NCBI GenBank assembly: GCA_023387335.1
Contig: JAEWIF010000045.1
Location: 62,001 to 126,000 of the forward strand
Length of the DNA stretch: 64,000 bases
Direction of reading: 5' to 3'
Source: Pseudomonadota bacterium
GTDB taxonomy: Bacteria > Pseudomonadota > Gammaproteobacteria > Burkholderiales > Burkholderiaceae_C
Shown: positions 24,989 through 33,068 of the stretch, one piece after another
Layout: each line of letters opens with the position of its first letter
Position numbering within the stretch: the stretch's first letter is position 1
The notes under the pieces: model-generated
The model's input: only the letters and a program-made list of their open reading frames with translations
Databases searched by the model: none
Told to the model about the DNA's origin: nothing
Position numbers and translations under genes: made by a program

Positions 24989-26088
24989 TGAACGACGCGT
25001 GGCCCACCGGCATGCAGCAGGCGGTCGACCGCCTGCTGGCCTTCGTCGCCCAGGACGGCTGCACCGACGCCGAGTTCGATGAACTCGCGCGCGAGCTGTT
25101 CGCGCTGCAGTACGGGCACGACGAGCCGTACCGCCGCTTCTGCCAGCGGCGCGGTATCACGCCGCGCCGCGTGGCCGGCTGGAAGGACATCCCGCCGGTG
25201 CCGATCAGCGCCTTCAAGGACGCCACGCTCAGCTGTGTCGCGCCCGAGGCCTGCGAGCGCATCTTCATGACGAGCGGAACCACCCGCGGCGACGTCAAGG
25301 GCCGCAACCACCACCCGACCATCGCGGTCTGGGACCAGTCGATGCAGCGCAACTTCGCGCGCCGCTTCATGCGTGGCACTTCGCGCATGGCGATGCTCAC
25401 GCTCTTCCCCGATGAATCGGAGCTGCGCAACTCCTCGCTGGGACGCTACCTCTCGCTCGCGACGCGCAGCTTCGGGACGGAAGGCAGCCGCTCGTACGTC
25501 AGCACCACCGGCGGACTCGACGCCGCCGGCGTGTGCCGCGCGCTCGAAGCCGCCGTCGCTGCACGCGAACCCGTCGCGGTGATGGGCGCGAGCTTCAGCT
25601 TCGTGCACCTGCTCGACGACCTGGCCCGTCGCGGCCTTCGCTTCTCGCTGCCGGACGGCAGCCGCCTGCTCGACACCGGCGGCTACAAGGGCCAGGCGCG
25701 CGAACTGCCGCTGGACGAGTTCTACGACGGCCTGGCCGAGGCCTTCGGCGTGCCGCGCGAGCGCTGCATCAACATGTACGGGATGACCGAGCTGAGCTCG
25801 CAGTTCTACGACGACGGCAACGCCCGCGTTCCCTCGGTCAAGTCGGGCCCGCACTGGATCCGCACCCGCGTGCTGGACCCGCTCACCGGCCGCGAGATGC
25901 CGCCGGGGCAGCGCGGCGTGCTGTCGCACTGCGATCTCGCGAACTTCAACTCGGCCACCGCCATCCTCACCGAGGACGTCGGCGTGGCCGTGGACGGGGG
26001 CTTCCTGCTGCTGGGTCGCGCCGAAGGCGCCGAGGCCAAGGGCTGCTCGCTGGCGGTGCAGGAATTCCTGGAGGCGGCACGCGCATGA
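24988..26088 (+). CDS. LuxE/PaaK-family acyl-activating (acyl-protein synthetase-like) enzyme
   Basis: A 366-aa adenylate-forming protein of the LuxE family, which activates a carboxylic acid as acyl-AMP and passes the acyl group to its own cysteine. The phosphate loop MTSGTTRG (94-101) and YGMTE (264-268) are present. A C-terminal KGCS with C353 sits where LuxE carries its acylated cysteine. The true substrate is unknown; since the gene is coupled to thiD (TGATG) and the LuxC-like gene (ATGA) under a TPP riboswitch, a thiamin-related carboxylate is more likely than a fatty acid (inference). Confidence 0.8.
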   Translation: MNDAWPTGMQQAVDRLLAFVAQDGCTDAEFDELARELFALQYGHDEPYRRFCQRRGITPRRVAGWKDIPPVPISAFKDATLSCVAPEACERIFMTSGTTRGDVKGRNHHPTIAVWDQSMQRNFARRFMRGTSRMAMLTLFPDESELRNSSLGRYLSLATRSFGTEGSRSYVSTTGGLDAAGVCRALEAAVAAREPVAVMGASFSFVHLLDDLARRGLRFSLPDGSRLLDTGGYKGQARELPLDEFYDGLAEAFGVPRERCINMYGMTELSSQFYDDGNARVPSVKSGPHWIRTRVLDPLTGREMPPGQRGVLSHCDLANFNSATAILTEDVGVAVDGGFLLLGRAEGAEAKGCSLAVQEFLEAARA

Positions 26089-27554
26089 AGAGGGACCTGT
26101 CCACGCCGTGGAAGGCCGGGCACCTGCCCGGGATAGCTCCCGCTGACATCGATTGGCAGGCGCTGCGCTTCGACGCGCACGGCCGCTCGGTGACGGTCGA
26201 GGTCCCCGTGCTCGCGCCGGAGCGGATGGAAGCGCTGGCCCGCCACGTGCGCGATGCCGCCCGCCGCGTGCTGCAGCCCATGCCGGTCGATGCGGTGATC
26301 GACATCCTCGATCGCGCCGTGGCACGCCTGCTCGATCCGGGCGAGCCGCTGAGGCAGGAGCTCGACGCCCTTCTCCCGGTCGTGACCGGCTACGACGCCG
26401 AGATGGTCCGCCTCGGCCTCACCGCCTACCTGCAGGCCTTCCGCGCGCCGCAGCTGCGGCGCTTCGTCGCGCAGGACTTCGCCAATCCCAAGGTGCTCGA
26501 CGGCTTCCAGCCCGCGCTCAAGGGCGGCGCGGTGCGCGCCTTCGGGCCGCGGCTGCTGGCCCACGTCTGGGCCGGCAACGTGCCGGGCCTGCCGCTGTGG
26601 AGCCTGGCCTGCGGCCTGCTGGTCAAGGCCGGCAACGTCGGCAAGCTGCCCAGCGCCGAGCCGGTGTTCGCGAGCGTGTTCGCGCGGCTGCTGGCACAGG
26701 AGCATCCGCCGTTGGCCGACGCCTTGGCCGTGGTGTGGTGGAAAGGCGGCGCTCCCGGCCCGTCCGAGGCGCTGTACCGCCAGGCCGAGACGGTGCTCGC
26801 CTACGGCGGCAACGCGGCGCTGCGCGAAGTGCGCGAGCAGGTGCCGGTCACCACGCGCTTCCTCGGCTACGGCCACAAGCTCGGCGTGGCGATGATCGGG
26901 CGGGCATCGCTGGACATGCGCCGCGGTCCCGCCGCCGCGCGCTCGGCCGCGCTGGACCTGGCGCGCTTCGAGCAGCAGGGCTGCTACTCGCCGCACGTGC
27001 TCTACGTGGAGCGCGGTGGAGCGCTCGCGCCGCGCGCCTTCGCCGGGCACCTGGCGGCCGAGCTGGCGAGCCTCGCGCACCGGCATCCGCGCCGCGCGCT
27101 CGGGCTCGAGGAGTCCGCGGCGGTCGCGGCCTGGCGGCAGCAGGCCGAGTGGCGCGAAGGCGGCGAGCTGCTGGGCGACGAGCGCTCGTCCTGGGCCGTC
27201 GCCTTCAGCGAGACGCCGCTGCCCCTGGCCGCATCGCCGGGCCAGCGCTGCGTCCAGGTCTGCGCGGTCGACGCGCTGGACGACGTCGTGCCGCTGCTCG
27301 AGCCGCATGCCGCCTTCCTGCAGACCGTGGGCCTGGCCACCACGCCCGAGGAGCTCTACCGCCTCGGCGAGCTGCTCGGCCAGGCCGGCGTGACCCGCAT
27401 CGCGCCCCTGGGTGCCATGACCCAGCCCGAGGCCGGCTGGCACCACGACGGCCGCTTCAACCTCGCCGACCTGGTGCGCATGGTGGAGATCGAACACGGC
27501 GCCGAACGCGCCGCCGATCGCCTGGCACCCTACGCGCAGGAGGACCGCCCGTGA
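26085..27554 (+). CDS. LuxC-like acyl-CoA/acyl-protein reductase
   Basis: A 489-aa protein of the LuxC branch of the aldehyde dehydrogenase superfamily, which reduces an activated acyl group to an aldehyde with NADPH. Segments WAGNVPGLP (162-170), KAGNVGKLPS (181-190) and YGGN (240-243) resemble the nucleotide-binding and oxyanion regions. C300 in FEQQGCYSPH is the expected acylated nucleophile. It pairs with the LuxE-like protein as in the lux fatty acid reductase, but no luciferase or LuxD is near. It overlaps its neighbours on both sides (ATGA, GTGA). Confidence 0.82.
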   Translation: MKRDLSTPWKAGHLPGIAPADIDWQALRFDAHGRSVTVEVPVLAPERMEALARHVRDAARRVLQPMPVDAVIDILDRAVARLLDPGEPLRQELDALLPVVTGYDAEMVRLGLTAYLQAFRAPQLRRFVAQDFANPKVLDGFQPALKGGAVRAFGPRLLAHVWAGNVPGLPLWSLACGLLVKAGNVGKLPSAEPVFASVFARLLAQEHPPLADALAVVWWKGGAPGPSEALYRQAETVLAYGGNAALREVREQVPVTTRFLGYGHKLGVAMIGRASLDMRRGPAAARSAALDLARFEQQGCYSPHVLYVERGGALAPRAFAGHLAAELASLAHRHPRRALGLEESAAVAAWRQQAEWREGGELLGDERSSWAVAFSETPLPLAASPGQRCVQVCAVDALDDVVPLLEPHAAFLQTVGLATTPEELYRLGELLGQAGVTRIAPLGAMTQPEAGWHHDGRFNLADLVRMVEIEHGAERAADRLAPYAQEDRP

Positions 27555-28288
27555 GCTTCCTGCGGCTGCACGGCGTCGCGTTCGGCTACCCCGGCTTCGC
27601 GCCGGTGGTGGAGGACGTGTCGCTCGAGCTGGCCGCCGGCGAGATCCACTGCCTGGTGGGTCGCAGCGGCTGCGGCAAGACCACGCTGCTCAAGCTCGCG
27701 GCCGGCCTGCTGCAGCCTACGCACGGCCAGGTGCTGTTGCGCGGCCGTCCGCCTACGGACCCGCGCGAGGTCGGCTTCGTGTTCCAGTCGCCCACGCTGC
27801 TCGACTGGCTGCGCGTGCGCGACAACGTGCTGCTGCCTGCGTCCCTGCAGCGCCGGCCGAATGATGCCGACCTGCGCGCGGCCGACGCGCTGCTGGCCCA
27901 GCTGGGGCTTGCGTCGCATGCCGACCGCTACCCGCGCCAGCTCTCCGGCGGCCAGCAGAGCCGCGTGGCGCTGGCCCGCGCGCTGCTGCTGCAGCCGCCG
28001 TTGCTGCTGCTCGACGAGCCCTTCGCCGCGCTGGACGCGATCACGCGCGAGGAGGTCCAGCGCGACCTGCTGCGCGTGTGCCGCGCCCGCGGCGCATCGG
28101 CCGTCTTCGTCACGCACGACATCGCCGAGGCGGTGTTCCTGGGCGACCGCGTCTCGGTGATGGCCGGCGGGCGGCTGGTGCGCACGGTGCGCGTCGAGGG
28201 CGAAGCGCGCCGGCGCGACACGCCGGATTTCGGCGCCGCCTGCACCGAGGTGCGCGACGCGCTGCAACCGCAGGAGGCGCCGGCATGA
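27551..28288 (+). CDS. ABC transporter ATPase (SsuB/ThiZ-like)
   Basis: A 245-aa nitrate/sulfonate/pyrimidine-type importer ATPase. It has Walker A GRSGCGKTT, Q-loop VFQSPTLLDW, signature LSGGQQSR, Walker B LLLLDEPFAALD and switch VTHD. The GTG start at 27551 overlaps the LuxC-like stop (GTGA). With the following permease and NMT1-type binding protein it forms a complete importer, matching the ThiXYZ pattern of pyrimidine-precursor uptake under TPP control. The gene name thiZ would be reasonable but is not proven. Confidence 0.88.
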   Translation: MSFLRLHGVAFGYPGFAPVVEDVSLELAAGEIHCLVGRSGCGKTTLLKLAAGLLQPTHGQVLLRGRPPTDPREVGFVFQSPTLLDWLRVRDNVLLPASLQRRPNDADLRAADALLAQLGLASHADRYPRQLSGGQQSRVALARALLLQPPLLLLDEPFAALDAITREEVQRDLLRVCRARGASAVFVTHDIAEAVFLGDRVSVMAGGRLVRTVRVEGEARRRDTPDFGAACTEVRDALQPQEAPA

Positions 28289-29049
28289 CACGCCACCTGC
28301 GCTCCTCCGCCGCCGCGCTGGTCGTGCTGGCGCTGCTGCTCGCCGCCTGGGAGGCCGCCGCGCGCGCCTTGGGCCTGTCGGCCCTGGTGCTGCCGCCGCC
28401 CAGCACGGTGGCGCAGGCGCTGTGGAAGGGCCTCGCCAGCGGCTTCTTCTGGCCGCACATCCGCGCCACCGGTGCCGGCCTGTTGCTCGGCCTGGCGCTG
28501 GGTTGCGTCGTAGGCTTCGCGGCGGGCGTGCTGCTGGCCGAGGTGCCGGCGCTGCGTCGCCTGGCCATGCCCTACCTGGTCGTCAGCCAGGTGGTGCCCA
28601 AGCTGGCGCTGATGCCGCTGTTCATCGTCTGGTTCGGCTTCGGCATGACGTCGATGGTGGTGATCACCGCGCTCATCTGCTTCTTCCCGCTGGTGGAGAA
28701 CACGCTGACGGGCCTGGCGTCGGTGCCGCCCGAGCGCATCGAGCTGTTCCGCATGCTGGGCGCGTCGCGCGCGCAGACCCTGTGGCGGCTCAAGCTGCCC
28801 AGCGGGCTGCCGTCGGTGCTGGCCGGCCTGCGCATCGCCGTCGTGCTGGCGCTCGTGGGCGCCGTGGTCGGCGAGTTCATCGGCGCCGGCCAGGGGCTCG
28901 GCGCGCTGATCATCGCCGCCCAGGGGAGCATGGACACGCCGCTGATGTTCGCCGTGCTGGTCCTCATCTCCGTGCTGGGCCTGCTGCTGTACCAGGCCGC
29001 CGTGCTGCTGGAGCGCCGGCTGCTGCGTCCCTATGTCCAACCTTCCTGA
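28285..29049 (+). CDS. ABC transporter permease (SsuC/ThiX-like)
   Basis: A 254-aa inner-membrane permease with about six hydrophobic segments. The first is AALVVLALLLAAWEAAARAL. The EAA loop that contacts the ATPase is at about residues 155-175 (ELFRMLGASRAQTLWRLKLP). It overlaps the ATPase gene by 4 nt and is followed 13 nt later by the binding protein. Family members import sulfonates, nitrate, or thiamin pyrimidines; the operon argues for the last. Confidence 0.88.
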   Translation: MTRHLRSSAAALVVLALLLAAWEAAARALGLSALVLPPPSTVAQALWKGLASGFFWPHIRATGAGLLLGLALGCVVGFAAGVLLAEVPALRRLAMPYLVVSQVVPKLALMPLFIVWFGFGMTSMVVITALICFFPLVENTLTGLASVPPERIELFRMLGASRAQTLWRLKLPSGLPSVLAGLRIAVVLALVGAVVGEFIGAGQGLGALIIAAQGSMDTPLMFAVLVLISVLGLLLYQAAVLLERRLLRPYVQPS

Positions 29050-29062
29050 AGGAACCTTTCCC

Positions 29063-30055
29063 ATGCCGAATCGCCGCCGACTCCTGCTCGCCGCAGCCGC
29101 CTGCGCCGGACTGCCCGCGCTCGCCCAAGCGCAGGCGCCCGCCCGCCTGGAGAAGGTGACGGTCGCGGGCTGGAGCAAGCCCATCACCGAGGTGACGCCG
29201 CTGCTGGTCGATGCCGACAAGGGCTTCTACCGCGCCCAGGGCATCGCGCTGGACTACGTGCCCGGCGCCGGCGGCGGCGACGCCATCCGCAACATCCTGG
29301 GCGGCCAGGCCGACGTGGCCTTCACCGACCCGGGTTCGCTGTTCGCCGCGCTCGACAAGGGCGAGAAGCTGCGCGCCATCTACGACATCTATCCGCAGAA
29401 CGTGTTCAACGTGGTGTCGCTCAGGAAGAGCGGCATCCGCAAGCCGGCCGACCTCAAGGGCAAGCGCATCGGCGTCTACAGCCTCTCGAGCGGCACGCGC
29501 CAGAACCTGCAGCTGCTGCTGCACACGGCGGGCCTTTCCGAGTCCGACGTGCAGATCGTGGTGACCGGCCTGCTGAACTTCGCGCCGCTGCTGCAGGGCC
29601 AGGTCGATGCCACCGCCGCCACCGACACCGGCCTGGCCATCGGCCGCCGGCGCGGCGTGGGCGAGGTGGACGTGATGGAGGTGGGACGCTACCTGAACGT
29701 CTCGAGCGACCTGTTCGTGGTGCGCGAGGAGGTCTACCAGCGCCGCAAGGACGCGCTGCGCGCCTTCCTGCGCGGCTACCGCGACGCCGCCGACTGGATG
29801 ATCCGCGAGCCGGCCGAGGCCGCCGCGCTGGCCGGCAAGCGGGCCATCGACGGCAGCGACGCGGAGCTGGCGCTGGAGGTGATCCGCCTGCGCAACGCGT
29901 CCAGCATGTCCGACCTCACGCGCCGCCAGGGCCTGGGCGCGATCGACGTCGCCTCGCTGCAGAAGGCCGCCGAGGTCTACCGCCAGCTCGAGCTGGTGCG
30001 CAATCCGATCGACATGCGACAGGTGGTCGCCACCGACCTCCTGCCCGGCAAGTGA
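29063..30055 (+). CDS. NMT1/THI5-type ABC substrate-binding protein (ThiY-like)
   Basis: A 330-aa periplasmic binding protein with a signal peptide (RRRLLLAAAACAGLPALAQA). The mature part shows the NMT1 fold pattern: AGWSKPITEVTPLLVDADKG, FYRAQGIALDYVPGAGGGD and GGQADVAFTDPGSL. THI5/NMT1 relatives include ThiY, which binds formylaminopyrimidine. It follows AAGGAAC at a good distance. The ligand here is not known; uptake of a pyrimidine or thiazole precursor is inferred from the TPP riboswitch. Confidence 0.87.
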   Translation: MPNRRRLLLAAAACAGLPALAQAQAPARLEKVTVAGWSKPITEVTPLLVDADKGFYRAQGIALDYVPGAGGGDAIRNILGGQADVAFTDPGSLFAALDKGEKLRAIYDIYPQNVFNVVSLRKSGIRKPADLKGKRIGVYSLSSGTRQNLQLLLHTAGLSESDVQIVVTGLLNFAPLLQGQVDATAATDTGLAIGRRRGVGEVDVMEVGRYLNVSSDLFVVREEVYQRRKDALRAFLRGYRDAADWMIREPAEAAALAGKRAIDGSDAELALEVIRLRNASSMSDLTRRQGLGAIDVASLQKAAEVYRQLELVRNPIDMRQVVATDLLPGK

Positions 30056-30063
30056 GGACGATC

Positions 30064-30831
30064 GTGGACTTCTCGGGCAAGGTCGTCCTGGTCACCGGCG
30101 CATCGCGCGGCATCGGCGCGGCGATCGCTCTCGCGTTCGCGCGCGAGGGCGCCGCGGTGGCGGTCAACTACCTGCAGCGCGCCGATGCCGCGGCGCAGGT
30201 GGTGGAGGATTGCCGCGAAGCGGGCGGTGACGCGATGGCCTTCCAGGCCGACGTCACCGAGCCGGACCAGGCGGATTCGCTGGTGGACCGCGTGGTCGGC
30301 GAACTCGGCCGCATCGACGTGCTGGTGAACAACGCGTTCGCGCCCTACAGCTTCGACCCGGAACGGCGCACGCCCTTCGACGACCTGCAGTGGGACGCCT
30401 TTCTGCGCCAGTTCGACGGCTCGGTGGGCGCCGCCTTCCACATGTGCCGCGCGGTGCTGCCGCACCTGCGCGCGCGCGCCGAGGGCGCGATCGTCAACGT
30501 GGTCAGCGACCTGGTCGAGGACCCGGTGGTGCCGTACCACGACTACGGCACGGCCAAGTCGGCGCTGGTGGGCTTCAGCCGCAACCTGGCGGCGGAGGTC
30601 GGGCCGCAGGGCGTGCGCGTCAACTGCGTCGCGCCCGGGCTGGTGCATCCGACCGAGGGCAGCGCCGCGACGCGCGCCTCGTTCCGCGAGGCGATCATGG
30701 CTGCCACGCCGCTGCGCCGGCTGGCGCGGCCGGAGGACGTGGCCGGGCCGGTGCTGTTCCTGGCGTCGGGCGCGAGTGGATTCATGACGGGCCAGGTGCT
30801 GCTGGTCGATGGTGGGAGGGTGATGCGATGA
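30064..30831 (+). CDS. Short-chain dehydrogenase in the thiamin operon
   Basis: A 255-aa classical SDR resembling 3-oxoacyl-ACP reductases: TGASRGIGAA cofactor loop, VNNAFAPY, catalytic Ser (VVSDLV) and Y-x3-K in YHDYGTAKSA, and the C-terminal MTGQVLLVDGGR. The GTG at 30064 has GAGGA upstream; another GTG at 30052 overlaps the previous stop. Placed after a LuxE/LuxC-like pair, it could reduce the aldehyde product to an alcohol, completing an acid-to-alcohol reduction. It overlaps thiE by ATGA. Confidence 0.85.
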   Translation: MDFSGKVVLVTGASRGIGAAIALAFAREGAAVAVNYLQRADAAAQVVEDCREAGGDAMAFQADVTEPDQADSLVDRVVGELGRIDVLVNNAFAPYSFDPERRTPFDDLQWDAFLRQFDGSVGAAFHMCRAVLPHLRARAEGAIVNVVSDLVEDPVVPYHDYGTAKSALVGFSRNLAAEVGPQGVRVNCVAPGLVHPTEGSAATRASFREAIMAATPLRRLARPEDVAGPVLFLASGASGFMTGQVLLVDGGRVMR

Positions 30832-31838
30832 GTGGGCAGGGACGACGGCTGCGGGTGGTGGCTTCCGAAGGCCGGGCGCCGATCGAAGAGGCCGCGCGGC
30901 TGCGCGCCGAGGGCGCGGCGGCCGTGCTCGTGCACGGCGGCGACGCGACGCACTGGCTGGACAGCGAGCACGCGCGCGGCTGGGTGCGCGCGGGCGAACC
31001 TTCGGAGCCGGAGGCACTGGAGCGGGCGTGGGCGGCGCGGCGCAGCGAGGGCTACGTCACGGCCGATGCCGCCCTGCTCGCCTTCGAGTCGCTGCCGCTG
31101 TTGTCGTGGGGCGAGGCGCCGACAGCGCCGGCTTCGTTGCCCACGAAAGACGACGTTTCGCTCGGCATCTACGCGATCGTCGACAGCGCGCAGCAGGTGC
31201 GGCAGGTGCTGGAAGCCGGCGTGCGCACGGTGCAATTGCGCATCAAGCGTCCCGCCGATGCCGACGCGCGCTGGCAGGCCGCGCTGGCCGATGCGGTGCG
31301 CGAGAGCCTGGCGGCCGCACGCGACCACGGCGCCCTCCTCTTCATCAACGACCACTGGCGCCTGGCGGCCGAACTCGGCGCGACCGCGATCCACCTCGGC
31401 CAGGAGGACCTGCTCGCGCTCGGCGACGCCGGCCGCGCTGAACTGCGCGCCACCGGCCTCGCGCTCGGAATCAGCTCGCACGCGGTGTGGGAGCTGTGCC
31501 GCGCCCGCGCGCTGGCGCCCGCCTACGTCGCCTGCGGCCCGGTGTGGCCGACCACCACCAAGGACATGCCGTGGCGCCCGCAGGGCCTGGACAACCTGGC
31601 CTGGTGGACGCGCGCGGCCGGCGCGCCGGTGGTCGCCATCGGCGGCATCCTCACACCAGCGCAGGTGCGCGAGGCGGCGCGCGCAGGCGCTGCCGGCGTC
31701 TGCGTGCTGCGCGGGCTGGGCACCGACCCGAAGCAGGTCGTTCCCGCGCTGCAGGACGCTTTCGATCTCGGCCGCAGCGAGCGCGCCGCCGTCGTGGCGC
31801 CCGCGCGGCCGCATCCCACGCTGGAGCCGACGGCATGA
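30828..31838 (+). CDS. thiE: Thiamin phosphate synthase with extra N-terminal domain
   Basis: A 336-aa protein. Residues from about 112 are ThiE, which joins HMP-PP and thiazole phosphate: GIYAIVDS, VQLRIKRPADAD, FINDHWRLAAELGATAIHLG, GISSHAVWEL, ACGPVWPTTTKDMPW and VVAIGGI. The usual enzyme is about 210 aa. The first ~110 residues are an additional module of unknown role (motifs VLVHGGDATHWL and GYVTADAALLAFESLPLLSW). It is an in-frame part of the same ORF with ATGA overlaps at both ends, so a frameshifted second gene is unlikely. Confidence 0.9.
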   Translation: MSGQGRRLRVVASEGRAPIEEAARLRAEGAAAVLVHGGDATHWLDSEHARGWVRAGEPSEPEALERAWAARRSEGYVTADAALLAFESLPLLSWGEAPTAPASLPTKDDVSLGIYAIVDSAQQVRQVLEAGVRTVQLRIKRPADADARWQAALADAVRESLAAARDHGALLFINDHWRLAAELGATAIHLGQEDLLALGDAGRAELRATGLALGISSHAVWELCRARALAPAYVACGPVWPTTTKDMPWRPQGLDNLAWWTRAAGAPVVAIGGILTPAQVREAARAGAAGVCVLRGLGTDPKQVVPALQDAFDLGRSERAAVVAPARPHPTLEPTA

Positions 31839-32863
31839 GCGACCCGACCCTGCGCGTGGGCATCGCGGGCGCCGGCCTGCTGGGCCGGCTGCTGGCCGTG
31901 CGCCTCACGCAGGCGGGCCACGAGGTGCACGTGTACGACCCGGCGGCCGGCCCCGAGGCGCGCGGCGCCACCGGCTGGACGGCCGCCGGCATGCTCAGCC
32001 CGCTGGCCGAACTGGAGACGGCCGACGAGCGCGTGTTCGCCTGGGGCCTGCGCTCGATCGAGCTCTGGCCCGAGATCCTGCGCGGCCTGCCGCTGCCGGT
32101 GGAATTCAGCTGCGAGGGCAGCCTGCTGGTGGCGCATCGCGAAGACGCCGGCGCCGCGCGGCGTGTGCTGGACCTGCTGGCGCGCAAGGCGCCGCCCGGC
32201 CACCAGGCCGAGGCGCTCACGGCCGCTGCGCTGCGCGAACTGGAGCCGTCGCTGCGCGCCGGCCCGCAGGCCTGGCTGCTGCCCGGCGAAGGCCGCATCC
32301 ACACCGTGCAGGCGATGCAGGCGCTGGCCGCCGGCGCGCCGGCCGCGCATTGGCATTGGGGCGCCACCGTGCAGGAGGTCGAGCCCGCCCTCCTGCGCGT
32401 GGACGGCCGCACGCAACCGTTCGACTGGGTTTTCGACGTGCGCGGCCTGGGCGCTCGGCCGCAGCTGCCGGTGCGAGGCGTGCGCGGCGAGATCTTCTGG
32501 CTGCAGGCGCCGGGCGTGGAACTGCGCCGGCCGGTGCGGCTGCTGCACGCGCGGCACCGCGTCTACCTGGTGCCGCGCGCGCCCGACACCGTGGTCGTCG
32601 GCGCGAGCGAGATCGAGAGCGAGGACCGCTCGCCGGTGTCGCTGCGCACCACGGTCGAACTGCTGGCCGCGGCGCACAGCATCGTGCCGGCGCTGGCCGA
32701 GGCGCGCATCGTCCATTCAGAAACCAACCTGCGGCCGGCCCTGCCGGACAACCAGCCCCTGCTGGAGAACCGCGCGGGCCTGACCCGCATCAACGGCCTG
32801 TTCCGGCACGGCTGGCTGATCGCGCCGGGCCTGGTCGAGACCGCCCTGGAGACCTTTCCATGA
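31835..32863 (+). CDS. thiO: Glycine/FAD-dependent oxidase ThiO
   Basis: A 342-aa DAO-fold flavoprotein. In thiamin operons ThiO oxidises glycine to dehydroglycine (iminoacetate) for ThiG in aerobes. The FAD motif GIAGAGLLGRLLAVRLTQAG is at the N terminus, then GATGWTAAGMLSP, and the C-terminal ETNLRPALPDNQPLLEN and GLFRHGWLIAPGL complete the site. It is flanked by thiE (ATGA) and thiS (ATGA), which makes the assignment strong. Confidence 0.92.
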   Translation: MSDPTLRVGIAGAGLLGRLLAVRLTQAGHEVHVYDPAAGPEARGATGWTAAGMLSPLAELETADERVFAWGLRSIELWPEILRGLPLPVEFSCEGSLLVAHREDAGAARRVLDLLARKAPPGHQAEALTAAALRELEPSLRAGPQAWLLPGEGRIHTVQAMQALAAGAPAAHWHWGATVQEVEPALLRVDGRTQPFDWVFDVRGLGARPQLPVRGVRGEIFWLQAPGVELRRPVRLLHARHRVYLVPRAPDTVVVGASEIESEDRSPVSLRTTVELLAAAHSIVPALAEARIVHSETNLRPALPDNQPLLENRAGLTRINGLFRHGWLIAPGLVETALETFP

Positions 32864-33063
32864 TCGCCATCCACCTCAACAAGGATCGCCTGCAGTTCCC
32901 CGAGGGCACCACGCTGGCCGCCCTCGTGGCCTCGCTCGACAAGGCGCCGGCCGCGCTGGCCACCGCCGTCAACGGCGATTTCGTGCCGCGTGACCTGCGC
33001 GAACAGTGCACGCTGAACGACGGCGACGTCGTCATGACATTCGAACCCATCACGGGAGGTTGA
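32860..33063 (+). CDS. thiS: Sulfur carrier protein ThiS
   Basis: A 67-aa ubiquitin-fold protein ending in Gly-Gly (EPITGG), the site of adenylation and thiocarboxylate formation that supplies sulfur to the thiazole. Typical ThiS features are FPEGTTLAALVASL, AVNGDFVPRD and LNDGDVVMTFEPI. It overlaps thiO by 4 nt and lies 5 nt before thiG. The activating enzyme ThiF is not in this window. Confidence 0.95.
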   Translation: MIAIHLNKDRLQFPEGTTLAALVASLDKAPAALATAVNGDFVPRDLREQCTLNDGDVVMTFEPITGG

Positions 33064-33068
33064 AACCC

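Noticed and set aside
24988..27554. LuxE/LuxC-like genes as part of a bioluminescence operon
   Set aside because: There is no luxA, luxB, luxD or luxG, and the genes are embedded in a TPP-controlled thiamin operon.
33006..33068. Longer ThiG start overlapping thiS
   Set aside because: The added residues are basic and low-complexity, while the ATG at 33069 has a ribosome-binding site and matches the usual ThiG N terminus.
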